Source: Novosphingobium sp. 18050 (GTDB taxonomy: Bacteria > Pseudomonadota > Alphaproteobacteria > Sphingomonadales > Sphingomonadaceae). From it: a stretch of 63,267 nucleotides of DNA. The notes under the pieces were generated by a model. That model saw only the letters and a list, made by a program, of their open reading frames with translations, had not been told where the DNA came from and made no database searches. Below, piece by piece: positions 9,608 to 15,939 of this stretch (positions are counted from its first letter, which is position 1; each line of letters opens with the position of its first letter). The position numbers and the translations under genes were made by a program. The stretch spans positions 1 through 63,267 of the forward strand of contig NZ_CACSJO010000027.1 in assembly GCF_902706195.1 (NCBI RefSeq), written 5' to 3'.

Positions 9608-9984
9608 TGCGATGCTCCCTTTGCGATATCTTGTGCGATGGCGCAGGTCGCCATGCGATCTTGTGAAATCCGGCGAGGGGCCAGCAGGCGTGGCTCCTGC
9701 GCCCGCAGCGCTGCAAGGGCGCAGGCCTCGGCCACGCTGCCCACGCCCCGCTTCGCCAGCGAAAGTTTGGACAGGGTCAGCGTCTGCAGACCCACCACCT
9801 GTTCCAGGGCAACGGCGATCACCGGCAGGGACAGCAGGTTCGCCAGTTCGGCCAGATCGTCCGCCTTGTCGGCAAAGGTCGCCAGATGGGTCACCGGCGG
9901 AGCGCCCTCCCGCGCAAGCTGATACGCCGAGCATAGCGAGAAGACGCTGGCCCCTGCCCGGAATCCGAAGCCGGCGACGATCAC
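9604..9984 (-). CDS. cobE: CobE / CbiG C-terminal-like cobalamin biosynthesis protein
   Basis: A 126-aa protein matching the CbiG C-terminal domain. The GTG at 9984 gives MIVAGFGFRAGAS, the conserved start, and overlaps the cobL stop as GTGA (9981-9984). LSLPVIAVALEQV and TLSKLSLAKRGVGSVAEACAL are characteristic. In the aerobic pathway CobE's role is not firmly settled; in the anaerobic CbiG the related domain accompanies lactone opening. It is sandwiched with overlaps between cobL and cobM, so co-expression is near certain. Confidence 0.88.
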   Translation of the reverse strand: MIVAGFGFRAGASVFSLCSAYQLAREGAPPVTHLATFADKADDLAELANLLSLPVIAVALEQVVGLQTLTLSKLSLAKRGVGSVAEACALAALRAQEPRLLAPRRISQDRMATCAIAQDIAKGASQ

Positions 9985-11183
9985 AGCGCCGTGCTCCACT
10001 GCACGACCGGGTAGCGCGAACGCCAGCCCCGGCGGCTCCCCAACGGCGCAGCGTCGGCCAGTTCGATACGCAGCAGGTTGCCGCCGAGCCGGCCGTGCCA
10101 TGCGGCCAGCAGGGCCTCGGATTCAAGCGTCACCGCATTGGCCACCAACCGGGTGCCGGCGGGAAGCAGCGCCCACAGCACTTCGAGCAGCGCCTGCGAC
10201 AGCCCGCCGCCGATGAAGACTGCAGAAGGCGGCGATCCTTGCGGAAGCGTCTCCGGCGCGCGGCCAAGGATCACCTCCAGCCTGTCCGCGCCCAGGGCCA
10301 GGGCATTGGCCTTTGCCCGCCCGGCCCGCACAGCGTCCGCTTCCACGGCGCAGGCCGCGTTGGCGGGATGGGCGAGCAACCACTCGATCGCGATGGACCC
10401 CGATCCCGCGCCGATGTCCCACAGCAATTCGCCGGGGCGCGGGGCCAGAGCGGACAGGGTCAGCGCGCGCAGGGGGCTCTTGGTGATCTGGCCGTCGTGG
10501 TCGAACAGACTGTCGGGCAGGCCGCAGGTCGCAGGCAGCACGGCCCCCTCGCCCCGTACTTCGATACCGGCGGCCACGGGGTGGGCTACCTCCGCAAGCT
10601 CCGGCGCGGTGGCGGTTACAGTGCGCAGCCGTTCGCGCGGGCCGCCCAGTGCTTCCAGCACATGGATGGCGGAGGCTCCAAAGCCCTGCTCGGCAAGATA
10701 GGCCGTGAGCGGCCTCACTGCCTCGCCGCCGCGCAGCAATGCCAGAATGCGCCGCCCCGGCGAAAGGTAGGGACGCAGCCGCTGCACCGGGGCCGCATGA
10801 AGGCCAAGGCATGCCGTGTCCTGTATCGCCCAGCCAAGCCGCGCCGCCGCCAGCGCGAACGTGGAAAGCGCCGGATAGGCCGTCCACTCTCCCGCCTGAA
10901 GATGGCGCGTCACGCTGGAGCCCGCGCCGAACCAGAACGGATCGCCCGATGCCAGCATCACCACCCTGCGGCCCCGGTGGGCAAGCACTTGCTCCACCCC
11001 CTCGGCGAAGGGCACTGGCCATTCGATGCAGGCAGCGCTAACCGGCCCCAGAAGGACAAGGTGGCGCGGCGGCCCGATCACCAGATCGGCCTGCGCCAGT
11101 GCAGCCCGGCTCGCTGGGCAGAGGCCGGAGGCGCCGTCCTCGCCGATGCCGACGATCGTCAACCAGGGAGAGTGGGAGTTCAT
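9981..11183 (-). CDS. cobL: Precorrin-6Y C5,15-methyltransferase (decarboxylating), CbiE-CbiT fusion
   Basis: A 400-aa bifunctional enzyme. Residues 1-200 form a CbiE-type tetrapyrrole methylase (LTIVGIGEDGASGL, MLASGDPFWFGAGSSV); residues 210-400 form a CbiT-like Rossmann methyltransferase (LLWDIGAGSGSIAIEWLL). It methylates C5 and C15 and decarboxylates the C12 acetate, giving precorrin-8X. The ATG at 11183 shares the tetranucleotide CATG with the divergent cobK start (11182), so the two coding regions overlap by two bases; a TTG three codons further upstream would deepen the overlap. The stop overlaps cobE. Confidence 0.93.
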   Translation of the reverse strand: MNSHSPWLTIVGIGEDGASGLCPASRAALAQADLVIGPPRHLVLLGPVSAACIEWPVPFAEGVEQVLAHRGRRVVMLASGDPFWFGAGSSVTRHLQAGEWTAYPALSTFALAAARLGWAIQDTACLGLHAAPVQRLRPYLSPGRRILALLRGGEAVRPLTAYLAEQGFGASAIHVLEALGGPRERLRTVTATAPELAEVAHPVAAGIEVRGEGAVLPATCGLPDSLFDHDGQITKSPLRALTLSALAPRPGELLWDIGAGSGSIAIEWLLAHPANAACAVEADAVRAGRAKANALALGADRLEVILGRAPETLPQGSPPSAVFIGGGLSQALLEVLWALLPAGTRLVANAVTLESEALLAAWHGRLGGNLLRIELADAAPLGSRRGWRSRYPVVQWSTAL

Positions 11184-11952
11184 GTCAGCCAAACCGAACG
11201 TCCTGCTGCTGGGCGGTACGACCGAGGCGAGCAGGCTCGCCCTGCTGCTGGCCGAATGCGGGATAGCCGCGAGTTTCAGCTATGCGGGCCGAACCGAAAG
11301 CCCGCGCCCACAGCCCATTCCCATGCGCATAGGCGGCTTCGGCGGGGTGGCCGGGCTGGCGGCGTACCTGCGGGAGCACCGCATCACCCACCTCGTCGAC
11401 GCCACGCATCCCTTCGCGGCGATGATGAGCGCCAATGCTGTGGCCGCCGCAGCTCTGACCGGCACGGCCCTTGCCGCGCTCACCCGGCCCGCGTGGCAGC
11501 CCGAAGCGGGCGACCGCTGGACGCGCGTGTCCGGTCTTGACGATGTCGTCGCGGCGCTCACCGGGCCCCGGCGCCGCATCATGCTGGCGCTGGGCCGGAT
11601 GCATGTCGATGCTTTCGCCGCGCAGCCCCAGCACCATTACCTGCTGCGCTTCGTCGACGCGCCGGAGCATCCCCCCACCCTGCCCGACCACAGCCTGGTG
11701 GTGGACCGCGGTCCGTTCGCGGCCGAGACCGATCGCGAACTGCTGCAGGCGCACGCCATCGACCTCATTGTGTGCAAGAACGCCGGTGGCAGCGGCGCCA
11801 GCGCGAAACTGGTCGCGGCACGCCAACTGGGCCTGCCGGTGCTGATGATCGATCGCCCCGCCCTGCCCGAGCGGCACGAATTCCACCGCCCGCAGGATGT
11901 CCTGCTCTGGCTCGGTCACGATGCCTCCCCCGGCACCGAACGCGGCGTGTAG
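11182..11952 (+). CDS. cobK: Precorrin-6A reductase, encoded antisense within the cob run
   Basis: A 256-aa protein. The ATG at 11182 gives MSAKPNVLLLGGTTEASRLA, the nucleotide-binding opening of CobK, preceded by a good purine-rich ribosome site (GGGAG, about 11174-11178). HLVDATHPFAAMMS and VCKNAGGSGASAK are the other family motifs. CobK uses NADPH to reduce precorrin-6A to precorrin-6B. It is the only + strand gene in the cluster, inserted between cobJ and cobL; its 3' end overlaps the convergent cobJ by 37 nt (11916-11952) and its start abuts cobL. Its own promoter would have to lie inside cobL. Confidence 0.92.
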   Translation: MSAKPNVLLLGGTTEASRLALLLAECGIAASFSYAGRTESPRPQPIPMRIGGFGGVAGLAAYLREHRITHLVDATHPFAAMMSANAVAAAALTGTALAALTRPAWQPEAGDRWTRVSGLDDVVAALTGPRRRIMLALGRMHVDAFAAQPQHHYLLRFVDAPEHPPTLPDHSLVVDRGPFAAETDRELLQAHAIDLIVCKNAGGSGASAKLVAARQLGLPVLMIDRPALPERHEFHRPQDVLLWLGHDASPGTERGV

Positions 11953-12677
11953 AGGATTGGCGTGCCCGGTCGCTGGATGATCCGGGTCCGGCTCGAACCG
12001 ACGATCACCATCGTGCGCATGTCCGCCATTTCCGGCCGCGCTTCGCCCAGTGATACGATCCGCAGGGTTTCCTCGGGCGTGGTTACCGCGCGGGCGAAAA
12101 GGATCGGGCGTTCATCCCCGCAGACGTCGCGCAGAACCGCCAGCGTGCGGGCGAACCCGTCCGGTCGCGCCTGCGAGCGGGGGTTGTAGAAAGCCATCGC
12201 AAAATCCGCCTCGGCGGCCAGGCGCAGGCGTTTTTCGATCACCGACCAGGGCTTGAGATTGTCGGACAGGTTGATCGCGCAGAAATCGTGGCCCAGCGGC
12301 GCGCCTGCACGGGCCGATGCCGCCAGCATCGCGGTGATGCCCGGCAGGACCTGGATGTCCAGTGTGCGCCAATGCTCCGGCCCGGCTTCCAGCGCCTCGA
12401 ACACGGCGGCGGCCATGGCGAAGACTCCCGGATCGCCCGACGAGGCGACGACCACGCGTCGTCCCTGCGCCGCCAGATCAAGCGCGAGCGCGGCCCGGTC
12501 CAGCTCGACCCGATTGTCGGACGGATGCAGCACCAGCCCTTCGCGCGGCCTTACCCGCGCAACGTAAGGGCCATAACCGACCACGTCGGTCGCCTCTGCC
12601 AACGCCGCATCGACCTGCGGCGTCACCAGTGCCTCGTCGCCCGGACCAAGTCCCGCGATAGCGATCCAGCCGCTCAT
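11916..12677 (-). CDS. cobJ: Precorrin-3B C17-methyltransferase
   Basis: A 253-aa tetrapyrrole methylase opening with MSGWIAIAGLGPGDEALVTP. VVVASSGDPGVFAMAAAVFEA and VLPGITAMLAASARAGAPLG with CAINLSDNLKPW are the standard CobJ blocks. It methylates C17 with ring contraction, producing precorrin-4. Its ATG overlaps the cobI stop (ATGA, 12674-12677). The 3' end overlaps the antisense cobK by 37 nt. Confidence 0.94.
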   Translation of the reverse strand: MSGWIAIAGLGPGDEALVTPQVDAALAEATDVVGYGPYVARVRPREGLVLHPSDNRVELDRAALALDLAAQGRRVVVASSGDPGVFAMAAAVFEALEAGPEHWRTLDIQVLPGITAMLAASARAGAPLGHDFCAINLSDNLKPWSVIEKRLRLAAEADFAMAFYNPRSQARPDGFARTLAVLRDVCGDERPILFARAVTTPEETLRIVSLGEARPEMADMRTMVIVGSSRTRIIQRPGTPILYTPRSVPGEAS

Positions 12678-13411
12678 GGTCGGCGGCCCTGCCCGTGGAT
12701 CAGCAGTATCGCGAAGTAGGGCGTGACGCTCTGCGCGTCGGCAAGGCGGGTTACGCTCTGCCCCGGCATGGCGGCATGTTCAACCAGCCACGCCCCGTCT
12801 TCGCGGCCGGCAGCGGCAACAGCGCGGCGCAGTTTGGCCAGATTGCGGCCGATCTTCATCACCACCAGCGCATCGGTATCGCGGATACGCCGTACCAGTT
12901 CTTCCTCGGGCAGGGTTGCCATGGCGACGGTCAATACATCGTCCCCCCAAGTGATCGGCAGGCCGGTCGCGTTCCAGGCCCCGGCCATGCCGGTGATGCC
13001 GGGCACCACCTCCACCGGAGCCCGCCCGGCGAGACGGCTGTGCAGGTGCATGAACGACCCGTAGAAGAAGGGGTCACCTTCGCACAGCACCACCACGTCT
13101 TCACCGTTGCTGGCGACGGCCATCAACTGCTCGGTGCAGCGGGCGTAGAAGGCCGATAGGCAGGCGTTGTATTCCGGGTCGGAAAACGGGATCTCGGTCG
13201 TGACCGGGTATTCCATGGGAATTTCGATGACGTCAGGCCGCAGCATCCCTTCGGCGGTACGCCTTGCATGGCCGAAGCGGCCCGCCTTGCGGAAATAGGC
13301 CACCTGCCGGGCCCCGCGCACGAGCCTGTCGGCCCGCACGCTCATCAGGTCCATGGCGCCAGGGCCCAGCCCCACGCCGTGGATCGTCCCGATCGTTCCC
13401 GCGTCCTTCAT
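12674..13411 (-). CDS. cobI: Precorrin-2 C20-methyltransferase
   Basis: A 245-aa protein if started at ATG 13411 (MKDAGTIGTIHGVGLGPGAM), which overlaps the cobH stop (13408-13410). VVLCEGDPFFYGSFMHLHSRL and VVPGITGMAGAWNATGLPI are typical of CobI, the SAM-dependent enzyme that methylates C20 of precorrin-2 to give precorrin-3A, the committed corrin step. A longer in-frame opening extends into cobH and is not credible. Confidence 0.94.
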   Translation of the reverse strand: MKDAGTIGTIHGVGLGPGAMDLMSVRADRLVRGARQVAYFRKAGRFGHARRTAEGMLRPDVIEIPMEYPVTTEIPFSDPEYNACLSAFYARCTEQLMAVASNGEDVVVLCEGDPFFYGSFMHLHSRLAGRAPVEVVPGITGMAGAWNATGLPITWGDDVLTVAMATLPEEELVRRIRDTDALVVMKIGRNLAKLRRAVAAAGREDGAWLVEHAAMPGQSVTRLADAQSVTPYFAILLIHGQGRRP

Positions 13412-14037
13412 TCCGCGCGGCTCGCCAGCGCGTTGACCGCCGCCACTGTCACAGCACTGCCGCCCAATCGCCCCGCGACGATACAGCCGGGCACCGGCAG
13501 CGCCTGCCACAGGGCATCCTTGGACTCTGCCGCACCGACGAAGCCGACCGGGCAGCCGATAATCGCGGCGGGGCGCGGACAGGCAGGGTCCTCCAGCATG
13601 TTGAGCAGGTGGAACAGGGCCGTCGGCGCATTGCCGATGGCCACCAGCGCGCCGGCAAGATGGGGTCGCCACAGTTCCAGCGCGGCGGCGGAACGGGTGT
13701 TGCCCATCACCTTTGCCATGTCTGGAACGGCCTCGTCGCCCAGGGTGCAGATCACCCGGTTGCCTGCGGGCAGGCGCGCGCGCGTGATGCCCTCGCCCAC
13801 CATTCGCGCATCGCACAGGATCGGCGCACCGGCCGCCAGCGCAGCGCGCGCGGCAACGGCGAAACCGGACGAGAAATGGATGTGCTGCGCCAGTTCCACC
13901 ATGCCCGCGGCATGGATCATCCGCACCGCAACGGGTTCTTCCTCAGCGTCAAAGTGCGCCAGGTCGGCCTCGGCGCGGATGATGGCGAACGACTGGCGGT
14001 AGATCGCCGAGCCATCCTTTTCGTAGTCGTAAGGCAT
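13408..14037 (-). CDS. cobH: Precorrin-8X methylmutase
   Basis: A 209-aa protein starting at ATG 14037 (MPYDYEKDGSAIYRQSFAII). It has the CobH/CbiC motifs VRMIHAAGMVELAQHI (with the catalytic His), APILCDARMVGEGITRARL and AAIIGCPVGFVGAAESKDAL. It migrates the C11 methyl to C12, giving hydrogenobyrinic acid. The ATG overlaps the cobG stop by one base (TGATG) and the gene runs directly into cobI. Confidence 0.95.
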   Translation of the reverse strand: MPYDYEKDGSAIYRQSFAIIRAEADLAHFDAEEEPVAVRMIHAAGMVELAQHIHFSSGFAVAARAALAAGAPILCDARMVGEGITRARLPAGNRVICTLGDEAVPDMAKVMGNTRSAAALELWRPHLAGALVAIGNAPTALFHLLNMLEDPACPRPAAIIGCPVGFVGAAESKDALWQALPVPGCIVAGRLGGSAVTVAAVNALASRAE

Positions 14038-15188
14038 CAGGTGGCTCCGAAGTGGGCGATAAGGCTGTCGATATCCAGGCCCGCTCGAAGCGGCGGGGCA
14101 CCGGCACGCTGGCCAAAGGAAAGATCGTAAGCGCCGCCGCGTCCGGTCAGCACCACATCGGCCACGCCGGAATGGGCGCAGCCCTTGGCGCAGCCGGAGA
14201 CGTGCAGGCGGCCCGCGACATGCGGCGCCAGCCTGCGCGCCAGCTCCCGCGTTTCCACGCTGGACTGCGGGCATTCCGGCATGCCGGGACAGGCATCGAT
14301 GCGCAGCAGCGGTTCGTGCGGGTCGATCGACAGGCCATCGACCTCACCCGGCACCCCGCCTTCTACCATAAGAATACGCCAGGGAGTGGTGCGTATGCCC
14401 CTGACACCCGGCATCTGCGCCAGCTGGCCAAGGGTTTGCGCTTTCAGGCGGCCGAAGGGCAGGCCATAGGCCGCCCCCAGTTCATGCATACCCGGCGTCA
14501 GAGCGGGTTTCGGCCGCGCAGGCTCCGCGCCTCCGTTCGCCCAGTCGGGCAGGGAGGCGGCATGGCGCGCCATGCGCCCAGCGGTAGGCCCGCCGCTCAC
14601 AGCGAACCACTGCGCCAGGTCGAGCAGTGCCTGTGCCTCACCGCCCGGCCGAAGCGGCGCGCCTTTTGCGCGGCCTTCTGCGCGCAGCAAAAGATCGCCC
14701 TTGCTGCAGCGCTCGATCCGGAAATCGCCGGGCTCGGCGCTCAGGAGGGGCACGGCGCCTGCATCGATGACGAAGCCGACCTTGCCCGGCAGCGCGGGCA
14801 ATTCGCCGAGCCGGTCGTGAAGCGCGGCTGCGATGCGGTGGGTATCATCGCCCGGCTTCCATTCGGGCGAAACGAGGATGTTGCGGCGGCTTTCAGCCAC
14901 GCCGTCCGCATCGACGAGACCAAACGCCACCAGCCGGTCCAGCAGGTCCGGCCATGCCGCCTCACTCACACCACGGATCTGCAGGTTGGCGCGGCGCGTG
15001 ACATCGAGCGAGCCCGAACCGCAGGCAAGCGCCGCCTCGGCCAGCCCGGCGGCCTGCACCGGTGTCAGGCGGCCAAGGCGCGGCTTCACGCGGACCAGAA
15101 GTCCGTCTCCCGCCATCATCGGGCGCCAGGCATCAGGGCACCAGCCCCTGACATTGCCGCCGCTGCTGCCACCTTGCGGTGTGCTCAC
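14037..15188 (-). CDS. cobG: Precorrin-3B synthase, sulfite/nitrite-reductase-like Fe-S protein
   Basis: A 383-aa protein if started at GTG 15188, chosen because a strong ribosome site (GGAGAGG) sits just upstream and the conserved RGWCPDAWRPMMAGDGLLVR block begins about 18 residues in. Another in-frame ATG at 15347 would add 53 unconserved residues. The nitrite/sulfite reductase repeats are visible, and ACPGMPECPQS with VSGCAKGCAHS supplies the four Cys of the 4Fe-4S/siroheme-type centre. CobG uses oxygen to make precorrin-3B from 3A, so the pathway here is the aerobic one. It is the first gene after the cobalamin riboswitch. Confidence 0.9.
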   Translation of the reverse strand: MSTPQGGSSGGNVRGWCPDAWRPMMAGDGLLVRVKPRLGRLTPVQAAGLAEAALACGSGSLDVTRRANLQIRGVSEAAWPDLLDRLVAFGLVDADGVAESRRNILVSPEWKPGDDTHRIAAALHDRLGELPALPGKVGFVIDAGAVPLLSAEPGDFRIERCSKGDLLLRAEGRAKGAPLRPGGEAQALLDLAQWFAVSGGPTAGRMARHAASLPDWANGGAEPARPKPALTPGMHELGAAYGLPFGRLKAQTLGQLAQMPGVRGIRTTPWRILMVEGGVPGEVDGLSIDPHEPLLRIDACPGMPECPQSSVETRELARRLAPHVAGRLHVSGCAKGCAHSGVADVVLTGRGGAYDLSFGQRAGAPPLRAGLDIDSLIAHFGAT

Positions 15189-15378
15189 AGTCCCTCTCCA
15201 CGCGCCGGGCGAGAAGGCTGGGCTTACCGACATCCTCGGCCGCCGCGCACCACTGGGCAGGCGCAAAAGCACCCAACGCCACGCGGCCGTGCAGCCCCAG
15301 CCACACAGCTTCGTCGCCCAGACGGAGAAGTACCGTGCCATGACCAACCCCTGGGTCAGGGCAAGAGCGACCGGTGCG
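15189..15378 (-). other. Leader between cobalamin riboswitch and cobG
   Basis: This 190-nt stretch separates the riboswitch core from the preferred cobG start. Just after the riboswitch there is a short hairpin (CCCTG-ACC-CAGGG on the - strand, about 15348-15360) that could be part of the expression platform. Two - strand frames are open across it, including the in-frame N-terminal extension of cobG from ATG 15347, but neither looks like a known domain. Confidence 0.4.
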
Positions 15379-15555
15379 CCGGCAGGTCTCCTGGCTCGCG
15401 GGTCACAGCTTGATGCACGCCTTCCCAGATGGGCTAATGAGCCCTTCCAGTGGCTGCCCCGGCATGGGGCATGTGCATCGCGCTATCCGCTCACAGTTGC
15501 AGGGACAGCCACGGAATTGGGAGCCAAGGCCCCCGCACCGCATTCCCGATTAAGC
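15379..15555 (-). promoter_or_regulatory. Cobalamin (B12) riboswitch upstream of cobG
   Basis: Read on the - strand, this region has the conserved AdoCbl-aptamer blocks in the right order: TAATCGGGAATGCGGTG near the 5' end (15538-15555), CTGTCCCTGCAACTGTGAGC in the middle (the B12 box, 15489-15510), the GCCACTGG segment, and GAGCCAGGAGACCTGCC at the 3' end (15379-15397). High cobalamin should shut off the downstream cobG-H-I-J genes, and possibly cobL-E-M-F if transcription reads through cobK. Boundaries are good to about ten bases. Confidence 0.93.
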
Positions 15556-15831
15556 CCGTCAAGGGCACCGGCACGATCATGTCCGGCGACAGGCAAGCCT
15601 GCCGCCTTGCCCCGCCCTATCGAATTCGCATCGCGAAGCCAATAGACGAACGCACGCTACGCAAAGCAGCGCGCAAAACGGGCAGATTCGAAAAGCGATC
15701 AAGGGTCTGGAATGAAAATAGCCGGGAGCGGCCTTTATCGGCAGGCTGCACGGCGAATAATGGCTTCCGGCGCTATGGCACAGGAGCCCTGCGCGCGATC
15801 CGACGTTCAAACGTCAGTATCGGCATGGCCT

Positions 15832-15867
15832 CAGTGGGTCTGAAACGGCCAGTGGGTCAGGAACGGC
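15832..15867. repeat. Two tandem 18-bp direct repeats
   Basis: CAGTGGGTCTGAAACGGC (15832-15849) is followed immediately by CAGTGGGTCAGGAACGGC (15850-15867), identical at 16 of 18 positions. The second copy runs into the left arm of the adjacent hairpin. A perfect short dyad (GACGTT-CA-AACGTC, 15802-15815) lies just before. The stretch is between the acnB 3' end and the cob riboswitch; function unknown. Confidence 0.6.
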
Positions 15868-15899
15868 GACGCATGCGAACCGCATACGCCGCCGTTCCT
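15859..15899 (-). terminator. Long hairpin after acnB, probable terminator
   Basis: Arms 15859-15876 and 15882-15899 pair at 16 of 18 positions around a short loop, about 40 nt beyond the acnB stop on the - strand. There is no U-run, so termination would be hairpin-dominated or the element could serve as an RNA-stability structure. It separates acnB from the cob leader. Confidence 0.55.
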
Positions 15900-15939
15900 G
15901 AGGACCAGTGTCAGTATTCTGACAAATCCAGTTCGACTT

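Noticed and set aside
15189..15347. Small gene between the riboswitch and cobG (frame reading VLLRLGDEAVWLGLHG)
   Set aside because: It looks protein-like for about 50 residues but has no start codon or ribosome site and matches nothing I recognise; kept only as part of the leader.
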